From Panaeolus papilionaceus (taxonomy: Eukaryota > Basidiomycota > Agaricomycetes > Agaricales), in assembly GCA_015501605.1 (NCBI GenBank), contig JADNRZ010000003.1:868001-932000 (forward strand): a DNA stretch of 64,000 nucleotides, given 5' to 3'. The position numbers and the translations under genes are program-made. Shown piece after piece: positions 44,762 through 55,282 of the stretch. Every line of letters begins with the position of its first letter. Within the stretch, counting starts at the first letter, position 1. The notes beneath the pieces are model-generated. The model searched no databases, had not been told where the DNA came from, and was given only the letters and a program-made list of their open reading frames with translations.

Positions 44762-46281
44762 TTAGTCTTTGGTGATAATCTTGAACTCAGTCTCCGTAAC
44801 CGAGTCAGGGAAAGCAGGGCGTCCATCCACAAGGCGATTGTAGATGCCAATAAGAAGTTTAAGCTTCTGGACCGTAGTGTCGTAGTGGAAATATTCGCGG
44901 TTGATAAGAGCACGAAGATCTTCGGCGAAAAGACGAGCACCTTGGTTGCTAGCAGAAGGGTCCATCCCATGAAGGATGGGAGACAACTGCAAGGCCAAGT
45001 CGCGACCAATTTCACTACGAAGAGTCTTGTGGCCTAAGAAACATCAAAGCGGAAGTTAGATGAGAGAAGGAAGTGAAAAAGCGCTGGACTTACTTGGATC
45101 TTTGATCTTGAAGTCAAGACCAACGAAACGAGGCAAAGCTCCAACAGGACTGTCAAGAATATCGACGACCTCCGGAACTGGTTCCTCATGACGAAGGTCT
45201 GGGCGAAGGCGTTTCTGACCAGAAGTTGGTAAGCCAGCGGCCTTGACAAACGACGAAGAGTAAAGATCCAGGTTGGGAAGGCAGAAGTAGGGAAGTCTTA
45301 CAGTCTGAGAACGCTGAGAGGCAACGAGAAAGGAGCAAAAAGACACGAGAAAAAGAAGGACTTCAGTTAACGAAGTACTCCTACGAAGAAGAAAAGGAGC
45401 GCACCTTGGTTCCTGGAGCCTTGGAAGTGTCCTTAATAGGAGCAGTAGGGGACTCAGAGTCTTCTTTCTTCTTAGTCTCCTTCTTAGCACGCTCACGCTC
45501 ATGACGACGGGCTCGAGCCTTGGCTTTCTTCTCCTCAATGACTTTGGCAGTATCGGTTTGGACATCAGAAGGGGCAGTAACAATTTCCACCTTGCCTTCG
45601 GAAGCCAAAGGACCGAAAACATCTTCCATCTAAGGAGAGGAGGAATAAGAAAAGATAGAAGCAGTGGTAGAGCAGAGCAATAATTACTTGTTCATCCTTG
45701 TCCTCAGTGACAGAGGAGACCCCTTCCATCGGAGCAGCAGAAGGAGCATCGGAAGCCAAAGGATCAGCACTGGAACAATAGGTGCTGGAACGGTTGGCTT
45801 ATGAGGCTTCAAAGGCACTAGACGATGGATTAAGGTCAGCTGAGGAGAACGAAGTAAAGAATGAAGGATGAAACCTACATGCTGGCAAACAATCCACAAA
45901 GGCAAGGAACTGGCAGCGTCCTTAGAAAGAGGAGCTTCAGCCTTCTTGAGGCAGCTCTGATGAGTGAGGCATAGAGCCGACACCTGGCTGATGAGCTTGT
46001 GGTATGGTAGATGGGTTTGGATCCCTGGGTCGCCGAAAAGTACGACTACCAAGGAGGAAAAAGTGTGAGCTGAGATCTAGATGAAAGCCGACGGGCACCT
46101 AAGGTACTCACAATCAGGGACAGGAATCCTCTCAACGGGATGTCTGCCTTGAAGAGGGCCGCGGTGTGAGTTTGGCACCGCCTTGAAGAGCACTGGTCTG
46201 ACTTGCGGTCAATTGAGACGTGCAGGTTGAAAGGTCGCTCTGCAAAGAGGGCAGTTCGGCGTTGAAATTGGTGAGAGACAT
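44762..46281 (-). pseudogene. Antisense accessory gene 2 of element C (unknown function, multi-exon)
   Basis: Six exons are visible on the minus strand: 46281-46112, 46045-45879, 45839-45688, 45629-45405, 45313-45094 and 45033-44762, separated by introns of 37-91 nt with GT-AG ends. Residue themes are an N-terminal MSLTNFNAELPSLQSDLS, a Lys/Arg/Glu-rich coiled-coil-like exon (EEKKAKARARRHERERAKKE), a basic-acidic region (RLRPDLRHEEPVPE), and a well-folded C-terminus (LALQLSPILHGMDPS, RLFAEDLRALINREYFHYDT, KLLIGIYNRLVDG). The first exon needs a frame correction and exon 3 has one stop, so this copy is probably inactive. I do not recognise the family. It converges on integrase with 144 bp between the stops. 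Confidence 0.65.
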
Positions 46282-46860
46282 GTTCTGAGCAAAGGAGGAC
46301 TATGATTAGAAGAACCAAGATGGGCAGAACGTTGCACATGAAGGAACAGACCTAAGAGAGTCAAAGGATGAGAGTTTTATATGGAAATTTGGGGTGAAAA
46401 CCTAAAAAGCCGATCCTCACCTACGAGAAAGCTTACAGCGAACGGACCTCCAAAGCATTCTACGGATGCTGGAATCATGAGGAAAAAGGCGGAAGGCGGG
46501 TCTATGGTACTTCAGGCAACGTCCGAGCATTCTCTACGGACTCCTTAGACTTGGTGATAAGCGATGATCTACAATCAAATCCTCACTCAAAGCCAAGTCG
46601 ACGGTTTCCTAAGGTCACGCTCTTGCTTATCTAAGGTTATTTCTAAGAGTTCACCCTTCAAACGAAAAGAACAAGATAACAAAATATATTTGCGCCTGAA
46701 AAGACGCACGAGACGTGAATGCAATGAAGTTAACTAATACAAGAACCACTACTGGAAAAGCAGTGGCAAGCGACAAGTAAAAGTTAATGGAAAAAGTCCA
46801 AAACTAAAAATATAAGGCCCCCGTCGAGCTCCGTCGGAACCTAAGAGCTACCCTGATGAC

Positions 46861-48661
46861 CTACACACCCTGACGTTCCTCGACCTCCATAGAAGCAGGC
46901 TCAACGCCTTCCTCTTGAGGCGGAGCGAAGGAGGCGGTGGTGTTCGCAGGGACCTCAACAGGAGGAGCGACGTTGAAATCGAAAGATGGTGCCGGAGTTT
47001 GAGGAGCAGGACCAGCATGGGGAACGGAGGATGGAGTAGGAAGGATGGAGCCCACGAGGTACGAGATCTGGTCACAAAGCCGGGAAGCCATTTGATTGCG
47101 AGCCTGAGCAGTGGAGAGATTCTCGAAGCCTTTGCCGGCAGACATGAACGTGGTAAAGTGATCCTCAAAACCATGAAAGTGGGTCTTGACAACGTTGGGA
47201 CGGCCAAAGACCACCTCAGCCCGAGCAAAAGCTGCCTGAAGAAGGCGGAGGTCGGAAAAGTATGCCAGCTGACAAAGCATGACCATATGACGGAGGAAGT
47301 TGATCTCATGAGTCGTATCCGACATGCGACTAAGGGTGTAATCGATGTCTAAAAGAATCTTAGCCTATCGAAGAAAAGAGAAGTGATTGAACAAATCACT
47401 TACTGAAAGGCGCTTCCATGGAGTTCACTGCCGCCAAGTTAAGACGCGCACATCGCTGTCTGGACCACTGATAGCGGGGGACCAAGAACAAGAGGCCCTG
47501 GCCTTGACACATGGAGCACAGGCAGTACGGTGACTATCCGTAGGACGACAATCGGGGACAGCTTGACGCTTGGAAGCACAAGTAACACAAGGAGCAACGA
47601 GCTAAGAACCACAGCAGTCAGTCTACGGAAGATGAAGGTGATCTGCAAAGACTTACGACGGGAGCACCGTTCTTGACCACGTCCTTCATCAGGCGATCGA
47701 AGCCGGTGATGAGCATGGAAGGCTCGGAGCTGAACGACGTAACTGGCACCACTTGGAGACGTTGGGTACGAGTCGAAGCGGAGAGATCAGTCATAATGAC
47801 CTCCTCCATGTCGATCTCATCCACGGTGGTCTCAGAAGCGGGCGGAGCAACCTTCTGAGCGGAGGACTTCGAAGCAGCCTTTTGAGCAGCCTTCGACGCT
47901 CCAGTCTTAGAAGCAGCCGCTTTCGTAGCAGAAGAAGCTTTGGCAGGAGTTTGAGAAACCGAGGGCGCTTTAGAAGTGGACGAGGTGTCGTTGACAGCAG
48001 TTTGACGCGCGGAACGACGTGTCGACGGCTTGGAGGCAATCCTTTCGTTGTCGCTTTCGGGCTCTAGGATCTCGATGTCCTGAAAAGAAAGAGTTAGCAG
48101 AAAACATGGGGGATCATGTAAACCGGAGACGCACAATGGAAGCCTTGCGTTTCTTGCTCTTGGAAGACGACGCCTTGGGAGGCTCCTCATTAAGCCAATC
48201 GCGAACCAGGCGATCAGCTAGGAACCTCTGCAGAGTCGAAGAACCTATACCATCGGCATACGCTAGATACCAGGAAGGCAAAGCTTCTTCGTCACCATCC
48301 AAGGTTTCGTCGAAGACATAAGAGAGGCTAACACAGCCACCACAGGATAGTAAAGGGACCGGTTGGTGATCAGGTCTCCTACCAGGTGGAAAAAGTGTTA
48401 GAAAAGAAATAAAATAAATAAAAAGAGTACCCACCAGAGCGAAAGATACCGAGGGCTCACGAAGCAGGTTGGCAGCTTTAGCACCAAAGCTCAGGGACTT
48501 CCCGGCCAACGACCTAAACATGAGCTTGACGTCTGGGAGCTGGATAGCTTGAAGGTAGTCGAAGCCTCGTTGGTCAGAGGGCTTGCTAACCAGTACCAAA
48601 AGCTGGGCACGGTGATCTCTTCGGGAGCATCTTGCTCGTCAGGGGAAAGAAAGCGAGGCAT
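46861..48661 (-). pseudogene. Antisense accessory gene 1 of element C (Cys-cluster protein, multi-exon)
   Basis: Minus-strand exons are about 48661-48435, 48378-48135, 48079-47657, 47601-47404 and 47364-46861. The last four join in frame (…KKRKASI-DIEILEPE…, …GAPV-LVAPCVTC…, …KRLS-AKILLDIDY…). The N-terminus reads MPRFLSPDEQDAPEEITVP. A central Ala/Ser/Lys/Thr-rich linker precedes a six-cysteine cluster with spacing C-x2-C-x9-C-x9-C-x2-C-x6-C, similar to a Zn2Cys6 finger. A helical region (HEINFLRHMVMLCQLAYFSD) and a Pro-rich tail end it. One TGA lies in exon 4 where Arg CGA fits, and exons 1-2 need frame corrections. The start lies 463 bp from the 3' LTR. Function unknown; nuclear or DNA binding is only a guess. 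Confidence 0.68.
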
Positions 48662-49108
48662 GATGAAGGAAAGAAAGGAAGAGGTGATGGGGCTTTTTCA
48701 ACAATTGAACGCGCCTTAAATATGGCAAAGATCAAAAGAAAAAGCCACCAAGTCAAAATTAGAGAAAACTATGGCAAATAAAGTTGTAAAAAGAACTTAC
48801 CAGAACGCGCCCAAACATACGATGAAAGCCTAAATGACCGTGTCGTGCAGGGTCGCGTAATGATGGGAAACGGCAACTATTTGGCTAGAGATCGAAAAGT
48901 GCCTAAGGCAAACTCGAGGCTGAAGAAGGGTGGAGATCTGTAAAGACGGCCAGGGACGCTGATTGAGAAGAGTAAAAGAAACGATGTTGAAAGTTAGAGT
49001 CAACAGGGACTAAGAAGGCAGAGGGAGTCATCTTGACTAAGAAAGCGAAACATGTAGCTTGGGTGCTTGGCACGTGCCGACCAACTAGACTGAGGACAGC
49101 CATTTATT
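48662..49108. other. Region upstream of antisense gene 1, inside element C
   Basis: This 450-bp stretch between the antisense gene start and the polypurine tract should contain the antisense promoter if the genes are expressed. A minus ORF at 48903-49103 has no clear motif. No TATA box was confidently placed. Confidence 0.4.
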
Positions 49109-49123
49109 TTGGTTGGGGGGAGA
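49109..49123 (+). other. Polypurine tract of element C
   Basis: The T-rich then G-rich stretch TTGGTTGGGGGGAGA sits directly before the 3' LTR start TGATACG, where plus-strand synthesis is primed in LTR elements. Confidence 0.7.
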
Positions 49124-50442
49124 TGATACGCTGAAAACATGTTCAGCCCTTGAAAACGACATAAAACCATCATTCGGGGATCTTGGAATGGCTACGGGAC
49201 CGCAGACAGTAGTCGAACGTCTCGGAGTCGTGTGTCAGGACCTTAGAACTTATCAGGTCATGACTAGCACTTAAGTCAGACCTTCGTCGATAAACACCTC
49301 TTATATTAACGAGTCTATGAGGCATGCTATTACCCTGAGACCCTCAAAAGCCTATCTACGAACTCCTACGTTGACACTCGACTTATACATCGCCACGGAT
49401 AAAGCCTACGAAGGCATGTGATGCCATCAACGGGGATCACCGTGGAACAAGACCTCTAAGAAGCTACAACCTTAAGCGCTGAAGAGCTCCGATCCTATCC
49501 TTGAGCCGAAGGAGGTCTAGACCTCACAAGTCGGGACTATCGGAGGACAAAGGAGACTTAGGAGAAGGAAACAACAAAGATGAGGGTTACGAATGCGATC
49601 GGACTTGGTCGAGGCCAGTCTGAGGGTACCAACGGATGTGGTGAAGCCGGACTAACCGGTGTAAAAGAGGTTCAACCCTCATAATATGGCATGTGATTCA
49701 ACTCACCAAGCTTTTCTTAGTACTACTTAGTATGCCAGAGTGATTGACGGCTCTCCAAAGACACTCTTGGCTCTTTCTCTTAGTTTCTCTTATGTTTGTT
49801 TCGACTCTCTTAGCCAAACCCCTACTCTCGTATAAAAAGCCCTGTAAATCATAGAATAAAGAGCAGAAAATCTCCCCAAGACTTAGATAGCAATTGTGTG
49901 CGTCTAAGGGCCCAAAGAGTTGTTTCTCGCGTACTTTGAGTGCAACTAGTGTGTTGAATTTGATTGGTTTTTGTTGGATTTTGTGTGTTTGCAAGCTCGG
50001 TCATTGGATCGTTGAGTGCATTTGCCTGACTAAGGCTCGATTGTCGGTTCTAAGGACATCTTCGGTCGTGGACTGTTGTGTCTCTTGTCAGAGTTAGTGG
50101 GAGACGTCGCCTTTGTACACCTGTTGGTTGTCTTAGGGTCATCTTTGCTATCTCTTTGGGTTATTTTATCTCGAGCCTAGACACTGGCATCATTCCTCGG
50201 TCGTCTACAACGCTTGGACTTGCTACCTCTAGTTTAAAAACACACTTAATTTGGCTGCTCCTTGTGAGGAACCAGACAACTTGTCACATTTCCCCCTTGA
50301 ACACGCAGTACTGTCGTAGGATCAGACATCAACGGACACCTTTGTAGCTTGTAACAAGACCTTAGACCTTCTATTGAGGTTGTTGGTTTGTTGTGTTGTT
50401 GTGGTGGTGTTGTATAGGTGTTTCCCCGCGCTCAGCACATCA
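49124..50442 (+). repeat. 3' LTR of element C
   Basis: A 1319-bp copy nearly identical to 35983-37304. Visible differences include GCG/ATG-type changes near the start and one-base indels. It ends …CTCAGCACATCA and is followed at once by a different element's gag sequence. Confidence 0.93.
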
Positions 50443-51192
50443 CCGCTAATGAAATCAAGAAGCAAGTCCTCAAGTACATGGCAATCTGCAACAACCTTCA
50501 ACAGAAAGCCTCCAACAACTGGGATGTAGGATGCAGCCAATTCGAAGCATTCTGCCAACAACACTTCAATGACCCAGACTGTTGTAACTGACTCATGGAG
50601 CTCATCGTCAAGCAAAGAAAGAAATATGCCAGTCATGAACCCAACATCAACTACTCTTTTAAACACAAAAAAAGTGCCTATTATGATTATTCCATCCCCA
50701 TTCCCCAACATCCTTCAATACAAGACCTTGTATCTTGTCGACCTGACTCTTTGTTCAACAACCTCGACAACACCACCACGCTCAATGTCATTGCCCTCCT
50801 GAGACTTGGCAAACATCTCTGTCAAAGGTGCTCATTCCCCGACCACCTCATGGAAAGCTGCCCCAAGTTTGTCTGCTGGAACTGCAAGAAGGAAGCACCT
50901 GGACATTGTATCAAGGAATGCCCTGGTCCCTCCATCAAAGTCAACAAGGGAAAGAAGAAAGCATCCTCTAGTTGCCTCCCCCCTCATAATCCCTGGACCA
51001 GAACCAGCCCTTGGAATAGGATCGACAACAACACCAAGAAAGAAAGACATTGGTCTCCAAAGTCTTCCACCAACAAAGACAGTCACTGGCAAGACAACTT
51101 CTTTGACTACAACAACAACTTGTGCAATGATGCTGAACACAACCTCAACATGGCCTTCTGATTGTGGGCAATCAGCCTTAGTACAGGGGTAA
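50443..51192 (+). pseudogene. Gag-only fragment with two zinc knuckles, adjoining an element A-type LTR
   Basis: One frame runs from the element C boundary to TGA at 51159-51161, with a single internal TGA at 50589-50591 (before LMEL, an Arg position). It has two consecutive knuckles: CQRCSFPDHLMESC and CWNCKKEAPGHCIKEC. A basic and then Ser/Asn-rich tail follows. Thirty bases after the stop is AGGGGTAA and the LTR start, so gag lies directly beside the 3' LTR with no pol between. It looks like the 3' end of a non-autonomous, gag-only LTR element whose 5' part was lost. Confidence 0.7.
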
Positions 51193-51985
51193 TGTTACAT
51201 CATCTTTTTCCTCTCTCACTGTAACCCACATGGGGCCGGAATTTCCATCCTTTTGAGGTGGAATGTAGGTGGAACCAGTAGTGTTGGAATTGAGGGTGGA
51301 AATCAATTTCCACCTGTTGGATGTGGATTTTCCACCATGTCAATAAAACCTAGATAGCTGGAAAAAAGGTGGAATTGTGTTCCACCACCATGAGGTGGAA
51401 TACCCACACCTTGGGTTGGAACACCTTAAGTGGAAAAAGAGTGGAATCATGTTGCACCACCACGAAGGGGCAATTCTATGCTGGGAGATGGTGGAAAGTA
51501 GATGGGACTTAAGTTCCACATCAAGTTGGAAGAGAAGTGGAAAACAGGTGAAACATGCTTCTACCATTATGAAATTCCACCTACAACCTGAGTGGAAAAT
51601 CTAACTTATTGTAGTAGAAGTAATTCCATCCCCTATTTCTGACTCATACTCCACATCCATTCCCACTGTCACTCCACTTCTGACTCATATACTTCACACC
51701 TTATCTACTTGGTGTTTACATGCACAGCCTCATTAGATATCTATGTAAACACTGTAGTTTATACCATTGTTCTTTAGCTAGTTCTTTAACTTTGAATAGA
51801 ACAACAACCTTCTACAATGATCTTACTCTACTCACTCTCTTCTAAGACAATACCAGCATAGCATGTGTATGCAGTGGCAATCTTAGAATGATACTCAAAT
51901 TCTGACACACAACAACCTTCTTCCAAACTTGACCCAGACAAGCTCAAAGGCCTTAACCACAAGCACCTGTCAAGCTATTGTAACA
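51193..51985 (+). repeat. LTR of element A family, with an internal insertion
   Basis: It starts TGTTACATCATC and ends CTATTGTAACA, and shares the TTCTTTAGCTAGTTCTTTAAC block (around 51770-51795) and flanking sequence with the LTRs at 13823 and 16640. It is about 240 bp longer than those because extra sequence sits between roughly 51222 and 51630. It is the 3' LTR of the gag-only fragment. Confidence 0.8.
51222..51630. repeat. GTGGAA/TTCCAC-rich block inserted in an LTR
   Basis: This stretch is absent from the related LTRs. It contains many copies of GTGGAA and its complement TTCCAC in both orientations, at irregular spacing, and no coding sequence. It may be a small non-autonomous transposon. 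I could not define its terminal repeats or a target duplication, so the boundaries are approximate. Confidence 0.5.
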
Positions 51986-52584
51986 TTGTTCTCTCTATCT
52001 CTTTATTTAATGGATGGTTGTCAGTCAATTGTAGAGTACAAACAGTCTTTGTAGGACACTTTAGTATATTAACCTGGACACCTTCTCTTGGACACCTCAG
52101 TTCATTATACCACAACTGAGTTTATTGATCTATTCTACAACTTCCTTGGGAATCTTACTTCAACACTGCTGCTGAGCTTAAGATGACTGGAACTGAGATG
52201 TCAAGTGTTAGAAAATATAGTAATAGAAGCAGTGGAATGTGTACAGGAGTAACAAGTGTTGTAGAGATGAATTAATGATAATATCTTATTGTTGCTGATT
52301 TAATTATACAAGCATGGCCGAATGTGACACTGGTGCGACCTAATCCTTCTGGTGCTCAAGTTCTGGTTGTATAGGTTAGAGGCTAAACCCAACCCAGCCC
52401 AACCCCAGCCCAGCCCGTTGCTGAACGGGGCCTTACAGTTCTTATGTGTCATTCACTAGACATTAGGGCTGGCTGTTCTGGTAGGCCCCTTGCTATAATA
52501 GGCTATAATCTTGTCAACAGTGTGAATATGATGCACACGATATTCACTATATCCTAGCCCTGCAGCAATATTATACAGACTAAT
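51986..52584. other. Unassigned sequence between the island and the TSR4 gene
   Basis: AT-rich, non-coding sequence. A short degenerate run of AACCC/AGCCC motifs lies at 52388-52420. It is not a canonical telomere repeat. The 3' UTR of the minus-strand TSR4 homologue should lie at the right end. Confidence 0.4.
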
Positions 52585-54831
52585 TTAATCATCCCATTGA
52601 ACAATTGTGCAGCTCTCTGACCACCCATCCTCGCCCAAACAATCCTTACTGCACGAAAACACCATCACAGTCCCCCATGTCATCCCTGTCTTCTCTGTTC
52701 CATCCTTTTGCAATGCCTGCTCCACCAATTTCCGGCGTGCCTCATCTGTCATCTTTGCATATAAATCCCTATCACTCTTCCTCACAACATTGATCAAGTT
52801 TGGCATTAGCTGGCACTCGAACACCCTTGCTGCACTGCATTTTTCGCATTTTCCAGCAGCATTCTTGTCGTAAACCCTCCTTTGTGGACGCACAACTTTA
52901 AAGTCGGGTTTCGTGACTGGCAACGGCTCTTCCACCGGTGCAGGCCACAGTTTTGCAAACACTTTATCTGTGCTGCTGAACGGAAGAGGTACATCATTGA
53001 GGCTGTATCTGGAAAATTAACCATAAGCAAGTGTCGAAGAAATTGGAAAAGAGGCGTACGAACCTCAAGCATTGGTTGGGTTCAGCCTTGACACGCGACG
53101 CAAAGCGTTCAAAGACCTTGTCAACTTCTAAACTGTCCTCGTACAGCTCCTTGGCCCAGCTCATAGAGTCCTTGCCACCCCTCACGTCATCGAGGCCGTC
53201 GTCTACCTTGATACCCTTGAGAAGAGCTGTTTTGCGTTCTTGTGGCAGCTCTTCGCCGACAGTATCGATGTAGATGGCTGGGTACGAAGGTGCCTTACGC
53301 CATGGTGATTCAGAGACGGTCGTCGACTCCATTGCAACGATAAGAGATTCATCGGAATCGCTTCCTTCTTCGTCTTCCTCTTCGCTCTCGTCCTTTTGGG
53401 GTTCCGAGGCCTAACTATCGGTCAGTAATGCCATCGTTAAGGTTGATCGGTCAGCACACCTTGGTGACGACAGGCATAGGTTCAGGTGTGGGTGCTCCTC
53501 CGAATAACTGCGCTCCAAGTCCAAACCCACTGCCGAAAGCCTGATGTCCAGCGTTCCCTCCCATCTGTAGTGCGATGTGAGTACAAAGACCGCTTGAAAA
53601 TGATAAACACGGAGACCCCGACCAGGTTCATAGAGTGGGCGCTAAATGTACCCACCAACCTGATTCGAGGTCGACGGAGGTGACAAAGAATTACCGAGAA
53701 GGGGTTGCCTGCATTCTTCTTTTCTTCTTCCTTCATTCTCGCTTCTTCCAGCTCTTTCTGTCGCCTCTTCCTCTCTTCTTCACGGGCGCGAGCACGAGCC
53801 TTTTTCTTTTCGAGCTTAGCAGCATAGGGGGCGTTGAAACGTAAGCCTCTGAATGCCCTTACACTGCCACAGGATGATTTGTTAGCAGGGTTGACGAAAA
53901 TGGATAAAGCGGGGTGGGGTAAGACGCAACAGTAATACCATCGGTATTGGTATGGAAATCAAAGCAAGAATTGAAGCAAAATAAACAATGCGTCCTCCGC
54001 GCAACCATATGGTGACTACAAGATGACGGGGCGATAAATGACGAAGACGATGGATCTGAAACTGTAGCCACGTATATCTGAACGCGATTACTCACCTCCC
54101 CTCTTTCCCCTGACACCCGGCGCGGGAACAGCCCCAAACATAGAGCGCCCTATCCATAGGACTGTCTTCAAATGGACACCAGATCTGGAGCAACAACTCC
54201 ATAGGTTGGTCGCATGCTTTGCAATGGGAAGACGTGAACGGTGGTTCTTTTTTTGGCAAGAGAGCCTAGTGAAGGAATGGATAGCAACGGCCAGTGATAG
54301 CGCCCGGAGAGACAAATTGATTAAATGGAGTGTGTTTGAAGCATATGCGTATTTAGAGGGTCGGAAACAAATGTCGGGGTGGAGCGAGTGTAAATGTCCG
54401 AGGTGACAAGAATCACCCAACGCCATCATTATTCGAGGATCAACCACGAGGGCATGGGCGGGATGGGATTAGTAGAAAGGAAGATGATGATCAAGGAGCA
54501 AGGATCGCAAAGATTTAAGTGGAAGGCGGAATGGTATTGCGGAATTTCACGATGTTTATTCAAGTAAATGTAAGAGGCGGTAGATGAACGAAGGAAATAT
54601 GTCAATAAAATTGTTTAAAGAGTGTAATACATGAGAAGTAATTCGTACAGGTAGGCCACCAATACGGGATACAGCGGCATCACGCTCGTTAGTCTCGTCA
54701 TCGATCGCACCGTTTGGGATGCCTAGCAGCACGTTAGTCTCAAAAGCGCTATCATGCTGGAGCTGGTCTTCGTCTTCATCTGACCAGTCGTCAACATCGG
54801 CGGGCGTAGTTGATTTTGGGGTGGATGGCAT
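52585..54831 (-). CDS. TSR4: Tsr4 / PDCD2-family ribosome-assembly chaperone
   Basis: Six exons (54831-54649, 54265-54096, 53863-53695, 53564-53460, 53410-53064, 53008-52585) join in frame to 465 residues. The N-terminus is an acidic DDWSDEDED region, then VLLGIPNGAID and RIGGLPALLPKKEPPF. The first zinc module is CKACDQPMELLLQIWCP followed by DRALYVWGCSRAGC. A Lys/Arg/Glu helix, a Gly-rich stretch and an acidic linker follow. The C-terminal PDCD2 domain has YSLNDVPLPFS, CEKCSAARVFECQLMPNL and TVMVFSCSKDCL. In yeast Tsr4 escorts Rps2 (uS5) during translation into 40S assembly. Intron 1 is long (383 nt), the others 45-232 nt. The gene looks intact and is divergent from the transcription factor gene. 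Confidence 0.9.
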
Positions 54832-55282
54832 CAATCGGCAAAAGATACTAAAAAATATTCGGTAGCGAGCTTTGATGTAAAAATTCCCAGCTAAGTGGTC
54901 TGCGGGATATTCCTGAAGAACAAGAAGACGTTGGTTAGTGTTATGTTGTGTGAAAAAAGATGGAAAAAAAAGAAGGAAAAAAGTTCAGTTAAGCATGAAT
55001 GGTATAATTTGTTGGGACTCGTCATGTTCCTGTTTACCAGAGAAACTCTGATAAACTGGGTTCAGACTCGTCATCTAATAAATCTCATCCTTTGGCAATA
55101 AAAAAAAAGAAAAGCAAGAGACTTACGATGATGGTGGTATGAGAATAAGAAAGAAAAAAAGAGGTTTGTTGATATTTATGGTGCTTAGATAAGATAAGGA
55201 ACGGACTGGTTTGTATGCCGACAGAGTTTAGTTTATATAGCAGCTTGACTTTGAATGAGTTTCTTGTCTTCTTACTATTACT
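54832..55282. other. Divergent promoter region, TSR4 homologue and transcription factor
   Basis: About 450 bp of A/T-rich sequence between two head-to-head genes. It contains long A- and AAAGA-type tracts (54955-54985 and 55095-55165). No specific factor site is assigned. Confidence 0.5.

Larger units (their letters stand above)
35983..50442 (+). mobile_element. Element C: 14.46-kb Ty3/gypsy LTR retrotransposon with antisense accessory genes
   Basis: Both LTRs are present (35983-37304 and 49124-50442) with TG…CA ends. A primer site follows the 5' LTR and a polypurine tract precedes the 3' LTR. Gag, protease, RT, RNase H and integrase run on the plus strand to 44617. Between integrase and the 3' LTR lie 4.5 kb with two multi-exon minus-strand genes (46281-44762 and 48661-46861). 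The gag-pol frame is broken several times. The flanking 5-mers (CCCAC and CCGCT) do not match, and the flanks belong to different elements. Confidence 0.92.

Noticed and set aside
52388..52420. Telomere-like AACCC repeats
   Set aside because: The motif is degenerate and short, not tandem CCCTAA, so it gives no support for an interstitial telomere.
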